Part shown: one piece after another, positions 16,297-23,990 of the stretch
Numbering within the stretch: the first letter of the stretch is position 1
Layout of the letters: each line of letters starts with the position of its first letter
NCBI RefSeq assembly: GCF_030269365.1
Contig: NZ_BSTF01000006.1
Location: forward strand, 310,001 to 374,000
Source: Lentzea sp. NBRC 102530
GTDB lineage: Bacteria; Actinomycetota; Actinomycetes; Mycobacteriales; Pseudonocardiaceae
DNA length: 64,000 nucleotides
Direction: 5' to 3'
Notes under the pieces: generated by a model
Database searches by the model: none
Told to the model about the DNA's origin: nothing
Seen by the model: only the letters and a program-made list of their open reading frames with translations
Translations under genes and position numbers: made by a program

Positions 16297-16866
16297 ATGG
16301 CACGTGCGGGGCTTTCGGCCGATCGCCTCACGGAGGCAGCGGCGGACCTGGCGGACGAGGTCGGCTTCGAGAACGTCACGGTCTCGGCCCTGGCGCGCCA
16401 CTTCGGCGTGAAGGACGCCTCCCTCTACTCGCACATCCGCAACGCCCAGGACCTGCGCGTGCGCCTCGCGGTGCTGGCCCTGTCGGAACTGGCCGACCAG
16501 GCCGCGGCCGCCATCGCCGGTCGTTCGGGCAAGGACGCGCTGGTCGCGTTCGCCGGCGCCTACCGCCGCTACGCGCACGAACACCCCGGCCGCTACACCG
16601 CGACCCAGATGGCCCTGGACCCGGACACCGTCGCGACCGGTCCGTCCGAACGGCACGCCGACCTGACCAGGGCCGTCCTGCGTGGCTACCGGTTGTGGGA
16701 GCCGGACGAGACCGATGCCGTCCGCTTCCTGCACAGCACGCTGCACGGGTACGTGACGCTGGAGCGGGCGGGCGCGTTCCACAGCCATCCGCGCGGCGTC
16801 GAGGCGTCGTGGTTGCGTGCTCTCGACGCGCTGGACTCGTTGCTGAGCGACTGGCCTGCGGGTTAG
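16297..16866 (+). CDS. TetR-family regulator with WHG (TetR_C_33) domain
   Basis: A 189-residue TetR protein. The DNA-binding part is residues 1-55 (TVSALARHFGVKDASLYSHIRNAQDL). The C-terminal domain has the TetR_C_33/WHG pattern, with YRRYAHEHPGRYTATQMA and later ALRVLDALDSLL-like ending ALDALDSLLSDW. It is divergent from the FBP-domain gene and the palindromes in between suit a TetR dimer, so it probably represses that gene and itself. A clear GGAAGGG precedes the ATG. Confidence 0.88.
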   Translation: MARAGLSADRLTEAAADLADEVGFENVTVSALARHFGVKDASLYSHIRNAQDLRVRLAVLALSELADQAAAAIAGRSGKDALVAFAGAYRRYAHEHPGRYTATQMALDPDTVATGPSERHADLTRAVLRGYRLWEPDETDAVRFLHSTLHGYVTLERAGAFHSHPRGVEASWLRALDALDSLLSDWPAG

Positions 16867-16898
16867 GCTCCCGGCAGAATCGAGTCCCGCGTCCGCGC

Positions 16899-17612
16899 AT
16901 GAGCGGATCCCCCTACGACCACGCGGTCGCACTCCACCGCCGGTTCCCCGACGGCCCACCGCCCAGGGACGGCGCCCCTTATCCCGACGAGGAACGCCAG
17001 CGTGCCCGCCCACCTCGGCAACGGCACAGCCACCGTTCCCTCGGAGTCGCCACCGCTGCCGCTTTCGACGCGTACTTCTCGTCTCGACGAGTTCGGTCGA
17101 GCGACTCGCCGAGACGTTGACCGCGGTCGGGGCGCTCAACCGGCTCAACGACCACGTCACCGCAGCGGTACTGCGCGCGAACAGGTGGCACGTCCGCCGG
17201 GCGGGACGCTCGCTGGTGCGCACGGCGAGGACCGCGGTGTGGTCGCCGCCGATCTGGGCCTGCCGGCGAGCGACGACCACGCCGGCGACATCTCGCTGCT
17301 GCGCACGATCGGGCTGCTGTCCCACTCGTTCGCCCCGCTCGTGTCCGACGCCCTGCTCCGTCGCAAGGACGGTGTGATGGCGCTGACCTGGCTCGGCGAT
17401 CGCACGGGCAGGCTGCTGGGAGTCCTCGCCTACGCCAGCGGAATGGGCACTGACCTGTGGCACTACCCGGCGGCCGTCCCGGTGGTCGAGGCCTACGCCC
17501 GGCAGGTGGCGCGGCTGCCTGGGACCGAAGGACGCCGCGCCGTGCGCACCTGCCTGGCCGAAGCCCTGCGCAAGAAGCCGTTGCCCGGCCTCGAACCGGC
17601 CGTCCTGCTCGC
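16899..17612 (+). pseudogene. Decayed gene: frameshifted remnant of a helical (HEAT-like) actinomycete protein
   Basis: Coding-like protein text continues across three frames. From ATG 16899 it reads SGSPYDHAVALHRRFPDGPP, until a TGA at 17118. A second frame from about 17110 gives NRLNDHVTAAVLRANRWHVR. A third frame from about 17230 gives DDHAGDISLLRTIGLLSHSF and, after an apparent internal loss near 17405, ASGMGTDLWHYPAAVPVVEA. The pieces follow the order I remember for a family of larger HEAT-like actinomycete proteins. At least two frameshifts and one internal deletion are needed, and the last frame has no stop before running antisense into the VOC gene. I therefore call it a pseudogene. 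Confidence 0.55.
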
Positions 17613-17978
17613 TCAGGCGGCTCGCTTGAAGAAGTTGACCAGGTTGCCGTCGGGGTCGCGGACCAGCAACGACCGGTTGCCCCACGGCATCGTCGTGGGC
17701 TCCTGGACGACCTCGACGCCGGCCAGGTTCTCGTGCACGCCGTCCACGTCGTCGACGAGGAACTCGATGATGACGCTGCGGTTGGCCTCGGGTTCGGCGC
17801 TGCCCGCCGCGAACATCGCGACGGTGCGGGTGCTGCCGATCGCGAGGGTGGCGGCGGGCATCCTGAGCTCGGCGAAGTCCTCGGTGGCCCACTCGGCGCG
17901 GGTGCCGGTCGCACGTTCGTAGAAGGCGGTGAGGCGGGCGACGTCGGAGGTGATGATGCGGATCGATGCGAAGGTCAT
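17613..17978 (-). CDS. VOC-family protein
   Basis: A 121-residue glyoxalase-fold protein with the two-module pattern. The first strand is ASIRIITSDVARLTAFYERATG and the second module ends LLVRDPDGNLVNFFKRA. It is similar in kind to, but clearly distinct from, the VOC protein at 2418-2816. The substrate is unknown. It is divergent from a WYL regulator with a perfect 9-bp inverted repeat between them, so expression is probably controlled by that regulator. The ATG at 17978 has no obvious ribosome site. Confidence 0.85.
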   Translation of the reverse strand: MTFASIRIITSDVARLTAFYERATGTRAEWATEDFAELRMPAATLAIGSTRTVAMFAAGSAEPEANRSVIIEFLVDDVDGVHENLAGVEVVQEPTTMPWGNRSLLVRDPDGNLVNFFKRAA

Positions 17979-17997
17979 GGACCGCACGCTAGGAGCA

Positions 17998-18022
17998 ATA
18001 CCGGGCAGAACCCGCCCGGTAT
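17998..18022. promoter_or_regulatory. ATACCGGGC-N7-GCCCGGTAT inverted repeat (candidate WYL-regulator operator)
   Basis: Perfect 9-bp arms (17998-18006 and 18014-18022) in the 63-base gap between the divergent VOC (17978) and WYL (18042) starts. The regulator start has no ribosome site, so it may be leaderless with its promoter overlapping this repeat. Confidence 0.6.
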
Positions 18023-18041
18023 TTGCGGGATACTTCTCGAT

Positions 18042-18965
18042 GTGACCCGGCCGATAGCACGTGTGCTCTCGCTCTTGGAGCTGCTCCAATCCGGCGGTGT
18101 GCGGACGGTCGCCGAGCTCGCCTCGCGGCTGGACGTGGACGAACGGACCGTTCGCCGGTACGTCGGCCACCTGCTCGACCTCGACGTTCCGGTCGAGTCC
18201 GTGCGCGGGCGGCACGGTGGTTATCGGCTCGTGGCCGGGTACCGGATGCCGCCGTTGATGCTGAGCGACGACGAGGCGCTGGCGGTGCTGGTCGCGCTGG
18301 CGCCCGTGACGGGCACGGCGAGCGAGACCGCGGCCGCGAAGATCCGCCGGGTGTTGCCCCCGCGGCTGGGCGAACGGCTCGACGCCCTGCTGAGCGCGCT
18401 GGCGTTCACCTCGCCCGGCACGGCCAGTGCTCCCGAGGCTGCGGTGCTGCTCGCGCTCGCCGACGCGGTGACGCACCACCGGCCGGTGTCGATCCGCTAC
18501 CCCTCCGGCGAACGGGCGTTGCACGCGCACGGGCTCGTCGCGCACGCCGGGAAGTGGTACGTCACCGGCATCGATCCGGGCCTCGGCGAGGAGCGGACGT
18601 TCCGGCTGGACCGGATCGCCTCGGTGCGGACGTTGCCGGGTTCGTTCGAGCCGCCTGAGCAGTTTGACGCGGCCGAACGCCTGCTGGCCGGGTTCGCGAC
18701 CGCTCCGCACCGGCACGAGGTGACGCTGCGGATCCAGGGGACCGTCGCGCAGATCCGCGCCCGACTGCCTGCGAGCGTCGCGGTGGTGGAGCCGGGCGAC
18801 GACGGGTGGTCGCACGTGGAGATGCGGGTGGAACGGCTCGACTGGCTGCCGGGCGTGCTCGCGCTGCTCGACCTGCCGTTCGTGATCGAAAGGCCTGACG
18901 AGCTGCGCGACCTCGTCGTGGAGAGTGCGCGGCGGCTGGTGGAGCGGGCGAACTCCCGGCCGTGA
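18042..18965 (+). CDS. YafY-type HTH-WYL transcriptional regulator
   Basis: A 307-residue regulator. The N-terminal winged helix is of the HTH_11 type (TVAELASRLDVDERTVRRYVGHLLDLDVPVE) with the typical RGRHGGYRL turn. The WYL domain spans about residues 145-215 and includes HAGKWYVTGID and a later FRLDRIASV. WYL domains bind nucleic acid or small ligands and usually control the neighbouring gene, here the divergent VOC protein. Start is GTG 18042; the ATG overlapping it reads directly into a stop. It is convergent with the Lrp gene, with stops touching. Confidence 0.9.
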   Translation: MTRPIARVLSLLELLQSGGVRTVAELASRLDVDERTVRRYVGHLLDLDVPVESVRGRHGGYRLVAGYRMPPLMLSDDEALAVLVALAPVTGTASETAAAKIRRVLPPRLGERLDALLSALAFTSPGTASAPEAAVLLALADAVTHHRPVSIRYPSGERALHAHGLVAHAGKWYVTGIDPGLGEERTFRLDRIASVRTLPGSFEPPEQFDAAERLLAGFATAPHRHEVTLRIQGTVAQIRARLPASVAVVEPGDDGWSHVEMRVERLDWLPGVLALLDLPFVIERPDELRDLVVESARRLVERANSRP

Positions 18966-19403
18966 TCACAGGCGAGGGCGGGTCAGGAGTCTGGACAGCA
19001 CGATGGCGCTTTCGGTGCGGTCGATGAGGGGCGCCGAGCGGACCCGTTGGATCGCCTGCTCGAGGTGCGGGATGTCGCGGGCTAGCAGGTAGAGCATCGC
19101 GTCGGCGGCGCCGGAGACCGTGCACGCCTCGACGACCTCGGGGATGTCGTGCAACGCCTTGGTGAGCGCGGCCGGGGTCGGGTTGCCCTTGCAGTAGACC
19201 TCGACGAACGCCTCGGTGCGCCACGCCATCGCCTGCGGGTCGACCACGGCGCTGAAGCCGCGGATGGCACCGGTCGTGACCAGGCGGTCGAGGCGTCTCT
19301 TCGCGGCTGACGGGGACAGGCCCGCCTCCTTGCCGATCTCGGCGTAGGTGGCACGGGCGTCGCGGAGCACGCAGCGGATGATCGCCTCGTCGATGGAGTC
19401 CAT
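18966..19403 (-). CDS. Lrp/AsnC-family regulator
   Basis: A 145-residue Lrp/AsnC protein. The helix-turn-helix is at the N-terminus (ATYAEIGKEAGLSPSAAKRRLDRLVTTGAI) and the RAM ligand domain follows (AFVEVYCKG... VVEACTVSGAADAMLYLLA). Such regulators sense amino acids or related metabolites. It is divergent from an M20 deacylase/peptidase gene 104 bases away, the likely target. A CTTTGCAAAG palindrome lies 29 bases upstream of its start. Confidence 0.9.
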   Translation of the reverse strand: MDSIDEAIIRCVLRDARATYAEIGKEAGLSPSAAKRRLDRLVTTGAIRGFSAVVDPQAMAWRTEAFVEVYCKGNPTPAALTKALHDIPEVVEACTVSGAADAMLYLLARDIPHLEQAIQRVRSAPLIDRTESAIVLSRLLTRPRL

Positions 19404-19431
19404 ACGCAAAGATCTGCCACAGCAGGCTGTT

Positions 19432-19441
19432 CTTTGCAAAG
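19432..19441. promoter_or_regulatory. CTTTGCAAAG palindrome upstream of lrp-like gene
   Basis: 10-bp perfect palindrome between the divergent Lrp and M20 starts. The same 10-mer occurs twice at 22651-22660 and 22668-22677 in front of the peptide deformylase and ArsR genes, so a shared regulator is possible. Confidence 0.35.
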
Positions 19442-19506
19442 TTTTCGCTGTTGAACGCCGTTGATGGCGATTGTTGGCGTGGCCGGGCGTACCTAGTGTC
19501 CGGCTG

Positions 19507-20766
19507 GTGACCATCAACGATGTCGAGGCGGCCGCGCTCGCGGCGGTGGACGAGGCGGCGATCGGACCGCTGCTGCTGGACCTGCTGCGGGTGCCGAGCG
19601 TGACGGGCAGTGCGGCGGAGTCCGATCTGCAGCACGTGCTGGCCGGGCGGTTGGGACAGCTCGATCTGGACGTCGACCTGTGGTCGATGGACCTGGAGGC
19701 GCTGCGGGCGCACCCGGACTTCCCCGGCGGCGAGGCGCCGCGCACCGAGGCGTGGGGGTTGGTCGGCACCCGTGGTGGTGACGACGGGCCGACGCTGATC
19801 CTGCAGGGACACGTCGACGTCGTGCCCGCTGGTGACCTCGCGCAGTGGCGGGGTGATCCGTTCCGGCCGCGCGTCGAGGGCGGTGCTGTGCACGGGCGCG
19901 GGGCGTGCGACATGAAGGCGGGTGTGGTGGCGATCCTCGTCGCACTGCAGGCGCTGCGCTCGGTTCCGTTGCGCGGCAAGGTGTCCGCGCACTTCGTGGT
20001 CAGCGAAGAAGACGGTGGGCTCGGGGCGTTCGGGACCTTGCGGCGCGGGCACACCGGTGACTGCTGCGTCATCACCGAGCCGACCAGCGGCGCGCTCATG
20101 GTCGCCAACGCCGGCGCGCTCACGTTCCGCGTCGAGGTGCCCGGCCGGGCCACGCACGGCAGCACCCGGTACGCGGGCGTCAGCGCCATCGACGCCTACC
20201 TGCCGATCCACGCCGCTCTCGCCCGGCTGGAGGCGCGTCGCAACGTCGAGGTCGATCCGCTGCTGGCCGACTACCCGGTGGCGTACCCGTTGTCGGTGGG
20301 CACGGTGCAGGCCGGTGACTGGGCGAGCAGCGTGCCGGACCTGCTGGTGGCCGAGGGACGGCTCGGCGTGGCGCTGGGGGAGGACCCGGCGCAGGCCCGT
20401 GCGTCGCTGGAGGCCTGCGTGGCCGAGGCGTGTGCCGGTGATCCGTGGCTGCGCGAGCACCCCGCGGTCGTGACGTGGCCCGGTGGTCAGTTCGCGAGCG
20501 GACGGCTGCCGGTCGGTCATCCGCTCGCGGCTCTGGTCGGTGAGGCGCACGCTGACATCACACGGACTTCACCTCCTGCTTTGCGCGGGGCTCCCTACGG
20601 CAGCGATCTGAGGCTGTACGCGGGGGAGGGCATTCCGACGCTCCAGTACGGGCCCGGTGAGGTCCGGTTCGCCCACGGTCCCCAGGAGCACGTTTTTCTG
20701 AGCGAGGTCGTCACGGTCGCCCGTGCCCTGGTCCTCACCGCATTACGTTGCGTCGGCTCTCGCTGA
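19507..20766 (+). CDS. M20-family deacylase/peptidase (ArgE/DapE-like)
   Basis: A 419-residue M20 metallohydrolase. The metal ligands are visible: LQGHVDVVPAGD (His, Asp), GRGACDMKAG (Asp) and SEEDGGLG (Glu-Glu, the catalytic base), with a C-terminal HGPQEHVFLSEV histidine. The dimerisation lid starts at about TFRVEVPGRATHGS. Family members remove an acyl group from amino acids or split dipeptides; ArgE-like acetylornithine deacetylase is the commonest annotation. Start is GTG 19507. It is divergent from an Lrp regulator and ends in a strong terminator. Confidence 0.88.
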   Translation: MTINDVEAAALAAVDEAAIGPLLLDLLRVPSVTGSAAESDLQHVLAGRLGQLDLDVDLWSMDLEALRAHPDFPGGEAPRTEAWGLVGTRGGDDGPTLILQGHVDVVPAGDLAQWRGDPFRPRVEGGAVHGRGACDMKAGVVAILVALQALRSVPLRGKVSAHFVVSEEDGGLGAFGTLRRGHTGDCCVITEPTSGALMVANAGALTFRVEVPGRATHGSTRYAGVSAIDAYLPIHAALARLEARRNVEVDPLLADYPVAYPLSVGTVQAGDWASSVPDLLVAEGRLGVALGEDPAQARASLEACVAEACAGDPWLREHPAVVTWPGGQFASGRLPVGHPLAALVGEAHADITRTSPPALRGAPYGSDLRLYAGEGIPTLQYGPGEVRFAHGPQEHVFLSEVVTVARALVLTALRCVGSR

Positions 20767-20775
20767 CCGGTGTTT

Positions 20776-20810
20776 CTGGCCGCCGATAACGTTCACTTAT
20801 CGGCGGCCAG
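20776..20810 (+). terminator. Strong hairpin terminator after the M20 gene
   Basis: Perfect 14-bp stem, CTGGCCGCCGATAA (20776-20789) with its complement (20797-20810), and a 7-base loop, 9 bases after the stop. No T-tract. Confidence 0.88.
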
Positions 20811-20877
20811 CATTCTCCCGCCCCATTGAGTAGCGTTGCGTTTGATAACGTTAGTGCACACGTAATTCTGCTACGAT

Positions 20878-22125
20878 ATGCGGGTGGAGACGAGCTGTAA
20901 CTTCCCGGGCTGCGAACGCCCCGTTTTTCGAGGTGGCGGGCCCGGCAGGCCCTCGGAGTACTGCGACCTGCCCGAGCACACGCGCTGGCGGGCGTGGCGG
21001 GAACGGCAGCGGCTGGCCGAGACCCCCGAACAAAACCTGGAGGTCGTCACCGTGACGAATCTCCCGAGGGTCTCCGGTACCGCCAAGATCAGGGCCGAAG
21101 AGCTCCTCGACCGGTTCCGGGTGCTGTCCGAGCAGATGACCCAGACCCTCGGACGGGCCGTCAGCGAACTGAACGCGATGGCGGACCCGAGCGTCGCGGA
21201 GAGCCAGATCCAGGCGGCCGAGGCCGAGGCGGCCCGCCGGGTGGCGGAGGCCCAGGCGGACCTGGCCGCGGCGGAACGGCGCCGGCACGACGCGGAACAG
21301 GCGCGCAAGGCAGCCGAGGAGATGACCGAGCAAGCGGTGCGGGCGGCGGAGGAAGCCGACGGGGCCGCGGACCGGGCGCTGACCGAGAGGGACGAGGCGC
21401 TGGCGGCGGCTCGGGCCGCGCGGGAGTCGGCGGAGGCGGCGATCGCCGAGGTGCGGGTGCAGGCGGCCGCTGTGGTCGAGGAGATCCGGGCCGAGGCCGA
21501 GCAGGCCAAGGACGACGCGGTGAAGCACGCGGAGCAGGCTCGGCGGCAGGCGGCCAAGGAGATCGAGCAGGCACGGGTCTCGGCGGCCGAGGAGGTGGAA
21601 CGCGTGCGGGGCGAGACCGCCCAGCAACTGGACGAGGCGCGGGCGAGCGCAGCACGGCAGGTGGAGGAAGCCCAAGCGCACGCCACCGCTGAAATCGAGC
21701 AGGCGCGCAGTGCGGCCGCGCAGGAGCTCGAGCGGGTGCGCAGCGAGGCCCAGACCATCGCTGACCAGTCCAAAGCCGAGGCGGCCGAGGCCGTTCACGC
21801 CGCCCAGCAGGCGCGGCAGGAAGCGGCGGACACCGTCAGCCGGGCCGCCAAGGCCCGGGATCTGGCCGTGGTGCGGGCGGAACGGGCCGAGCAGGCCGCC
21901 GGCGACGCGAAGGCCGAGTTGGAGCGGTCACGGGCCGAGTTCGAGGTGCGATTGGAGCGGGCTCGGCAGGAGGCGGCGGAGCAGGTGGCCGCAGTGCGGC
22001 AGACGTTGGCCGTGGTGGAGGACGCACGGGCGCAGACGTTGACCCGGGCCGAGCGGGCGGAACGTCAGCTGGACGAGGCCAGTGAGGAGCTCCGGGCTGC
22101 CCGGCGCGCGAAGACCTCGTCCTGA
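20878..22125 (+). CDS. Long coiled-coil protein with N-terminal Cys motif (KfrA-like architecture)
   Basis: A 415-residue protein. Residues 7-25 hold a small cysteine module (CNFPGC then YCDLPEH) that may bind zinc, followed by an Arg-rich segment. From about residue 110 to the end it is almost entirely Ala/Glu/Arg heptads (AAEAEAARRVAEAQADLAAAE type), that is, a roughly 300-residue coiled coil. The plan of a small DNA-binding head and a long coiled coil resembles KfrA-type plasmid proteins and DNA-associated filament proteins of actinomycetes. This is an analogy of architecture only. The last 61 bases overlap the convergent deformylase gene. An AT-rich stretch with GATAACGTTA lies upstream. 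Confidence 0.75.
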   Translation: MRVETSCNFPGCERPVFRGGGPGRPSEYCDLPEHTRWRAWRERQRLAETPEQNLEVVTVTNLPRVSGTAKIRAEELLDRFRVLSEQMTQTLGRAVSELNAMADPSVAESQIQAAEAEAARRVAEAQADLAAAERRRHDAEQARKAAEEMTEQAVRAAEEADGAADRALTERDEALAAARAARESAEAAIAEVRVQAAAVVEEIRAEAEQAKDDAVKHAEQARRQAAKEIEQARVSAAEEVERVRGETAQQLDEARASAARQVEEAQAHATAEIEQARSAAAQELERVRSEAQTIADQSKAEAAEAVHAAQQARQEAADTVSRAAKARDLAVVRAERAEQAAGDAKAELERSRAEFEVRLERARQEAAEQVAAVRQTLAVVEDARAQTLTRAERAERQLDEASEELRAARRAKTSS

Positions 22126-22649
22126 GAGACGGTCATCTCGCGCAGTGCCGACTTGCGTTCGCGGGTGGTGAGGCGGTCCAGGTAGAGACGGCCATAAAGG
22201 TGATCGGTCTCGTGGTGCAGGCAGCGGGCGAAGTAGCCGGTGCCCTCGACGACGAGGGGCTCGCCGTTCTTGTCCTGACCGCGCACGACCGCGCGGTCAG
22301 GGCGGGCCACCGTGCGGTACGGGCCCGGCACGGACAGGCAGCCCTCGGGTTCCTCGAGGAGTGTGCGCTGGTCGGCGGCCAGGTCGTCGAGGACCGGGTT
22401 GCAGATGTGGCCTCGGTGGTGGGTGCCGCGTTCGTCGGTCATGTCCCACACGAACAGCTGCAGGTCGACGCCCACCTGGTTGGCGGCGATCGCGGCGCCC
22501 TCGGCGACCCAGTTCGTCGCGACCATGTCGTCGATGAGCTGGTCGAGTTCGGCGCTGCCGAACTCGGTGACCTCGCGGCAGCGGCGGGCCAGGACTTCCT
22601 CACCTACGACGGTGATGCGGCGCGGGGTGCCGCGGAGAACCTCGGACAT
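22065..22649 (-). CDS. def: Peptide deformylase (accessory type)
   Basis: A 194-residue peptide deformylase. Motif II EGCLS (residues 102-106, Cys104 as metal ligand) and motif III HETDH (146-150, His146, Glu147, His150) are intact. Motif I is GAAIAANQ (51-58) where the consensus is GxGLAAxQ, so Ala replaces the second Gly. The enzyme removes the formyl group from new proteins, here presumably as a second or conditional copy because it stands opposite an ArsR-type repressor with twin palindromes touching its start codon. Accessory deformylases are known to give tolerance to actinonin-like inhibitors; a similar role is inference. The 3' end overlaps the coiled-coil gene. Confidence 0.88.
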   Translation of the reverse strand: MSEVLRGTPRRITVVGEEVLARRCREVTEFGSAELDQLIDDMVATNWVAEGAAIAANQVGVDLQLFVWDMTDERGTHHRGHICNPVLDDLAADQRTLLEEPEGCLSVPGPYRTVARPDRAVVRGQDKNGEPLVVEGTGYFARCLHHETDHLYGRLYLDRLTTRERKSALREMTVSQDEVFARRAARSSSLASSS

Positions 22650-22678
22650 GCTTTGCAAAGTAGCAGTCTTTGCAAAGC
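22650..22678. promoter_or_regulatory. Twin CTTTGCAAAG palindromes between def and arsR-like gene (candidate operator)
   Basis: GCTTTGCAAAG-N7-CTTTGCAAAGC is an 11-bp perfect inverted repeat whose arms are each themselves a 10-bp palindrome, centres 17 bp apart. It begins at the base before the def ATG and ends 15 bases before the regulator ATG, so one bound protein would silence both genes. Confidence 0.7.
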
Positions 22679-22693
22679 GGTAGGGTGTCGGGC

Positions 22694-23113
22694 ATGTCTC
22701 GACGGCCGCTTCCCGACCATCCCGTGCGCGTGGCGTTGCTCGACCTGCTGGCTGAGCGCGGCACGCTGACTTCGACGCAGGCCGCCGCGCTGCTCGGGCA
22801 GAGTTCCGGGTTGTGCTCGTTCCACCTGCGGCAACTCGCCGATCTGGGGCTCATCGAGGAGGCTCCGCACCAGGGCGGGAAAGCGCGGCCGTGGCAGCTG
22901 CGGTGGGAGACCGAGGACGAGGTGCCGGCTGACGAGGGGTTCAGCGCGCTCATCCACGTGACGCCGCGGGAGATGGCGGAGATCGGGGCGTCGATCCAGC
23001 GGTTGTTGTTCCGGTACCGGGATCGGGGCACGCGGCCGGCGGACGCGGTGGCGGTGACGGCGGAGGTCCGGTTGCGCAGCGGCGATCCGGTAGGCGGCGA
23101 CCCAGTAGGCTGA
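22694..23113 (+). CDS. ArsR-type winged-helix regulator
   Basis: A 139-residue regulator with an N-terminal winged helix of the HTH_20/ArsR type: VRVALLDLLAERGTLTSTQAAALLGQSSGLCSFHLRQLADLGLIEE. The C-terminal half is a short helical dimer region without obvious metal-binding cysteine pairs, so metal sensing is unlikely. It is divergent from the deformylase with the twin palindrome in the gap, and the pentapeptide-repeat gene follows 6 bases after its stop. It probably represses def and its own operon until a signal arrives. Confidence 0.85.
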   Translation: MSRRPLPDHPVRVALLDLLAERGTLTSTQAAALLGQSSGLCSFHLRQLADLGLIEEAPHQGGKARPWQLRWETEDEVPADEGFSALIHVTPREMAEIGASIQRLLFRYRDRGTRPADAVAVTAEVRLRSGDPVGGDPVG

Positions 23114-23119
23114 GCGGCG

Positions 23120-23908
23120 ATGTCTCAGCTGAAGGGCGACTGCGCCAACTGCTTCGGGTTGTGCTGTGTGGCGCTGCCGTTCGCCAAGTCGGCCGACTTC
23201 GCCGCCACCAAGGACGCCGGTACGCCGTGCCGCAACCTGCTGGCCGATCACCGGTGCGGCATCCACGACAAGTTGCGGCAGAGCGGGTATCCGGGCTGCA
23301 CGGTCTACGACTGCTTCGGTGCCGGTCAGCGGGTGTCGCAGACGGTCTTCGCCGGCACGGACTGGCGCACCGCCGGGCGCGAGCAGATGTTCGCGGTGTT
23401 CCCCGTGGTCAGGCAGTTGCACGAGCTGCTGTTCTACCTCGACCAGGCGCACCGGCTGGACCCGCACGACGACCTGGCCGAGGCGTTCGCCGAGGTGGAA
23501 CGGCACACCGTCGCCGACCCCGACGCCATCCTGGCGCTCGACGTCGCCGAGATCCGCGCGAAGGTCAACGTCCTGCTGCTGCGCACCAGCGAACGGCTGC
23601 GGACCAGCGCGAAGTCCTACCGGGGCGCGGACCTGATCGGCGCGCGGCTGCGCAACAAGAACCTCGCGAGCGCCGACTTCCGCGGTGCGTACCTGATCGG
23701 TGCCGATCTCACCGGCTCGGACCTGTCGCGGGCGGACATGATCGGCGCGGACCTGCGCGGGGCCGACCTGTCGGGAGCGGACCTGGGCACCTGCCTGTTC
23801 CTGACCCAGCCGCAGGTCAACGCCGCGCGGGGCGACGCGAGGACGAAGCTGCCCGAGGCGTTGACCCGTCCCGCGCACTGGGCGGCCCAGCCCGCCCGGC
23901 GCCGCTAG
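23120..23908 (+). CDS. Pentapeptide-repeat protein with N-terminal YkgJ-like cysteine cluster
   Basis: A 262-residue protein. The N-terminal part is cysteine-rich (CANCFGLCC, then CRNLL, CGIHD, CTVYDCFG), resembling the YkgJ/CxxCxxxxCC zinc or iron-sulphur cluster family. The middle is helical. Residues about 170-235 contain A(D/N)LxG units, for instance ADLIGARLRNKNLASADFRG, forming a short right-handed quadrilateral helix. Pentapeptide proteins of this kind mimic DNA or act as scaffolds; the function here is unknown. It is co-transcribed with the ArsR regulator (6-base gap). Confidence 0.85.
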   Translation: MSQLKGDCANCFGLCCVALPFAKSADFAATKDAGTPCRNLLADHRCGIHDKLRQSGYPGCTVYDCFGAGQRVSQTVFAGTDWRTAGREQMFAVFPVVRQLHELLFYLDQAHRLDPHDDLAEAFAEVERHTVADPDAILALDVAEIRAKVNVLLLRTSERLRTSAKSYRGADLIGARLRNKNLASADFRGAYLIGADLTGSDLSRADMIGADLRGADLSGADLGTCLFLTQPQVNAARGDARTKLPEALTRPAHWAAQPARRR

Positions 23909-23955
23909 ACGACCACCACCCGACACCCACACGGGTTCGACCTGCGATTTCGGTT

Positions 23956-23973
23956 TGACTGAAATTTCAGTCA
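23956..23973. promoter_or_regulatory. 18-bp perfect palindrome TGACTGAAATTTCAGTCA
   Basis: Perfect and ungapped, 17 bases before the agmatine-deiminase start, in an AT-rich patch. A TetR gene is the second gene of this operon and is the natural binder, making this a likely autoregulatory operator. Confidence 0.65.
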
Positions 23974-23990
23974 GGAATACCGTGGGGTGT

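Noticed and set aside
15556..17892. A 778-residue open frame on the minus strand
   Set aside because: It is an Arg/Pro/Gly-rich shadow running through FBP, TetR and VOC genes in other frames, with no domain and no ribosome site.
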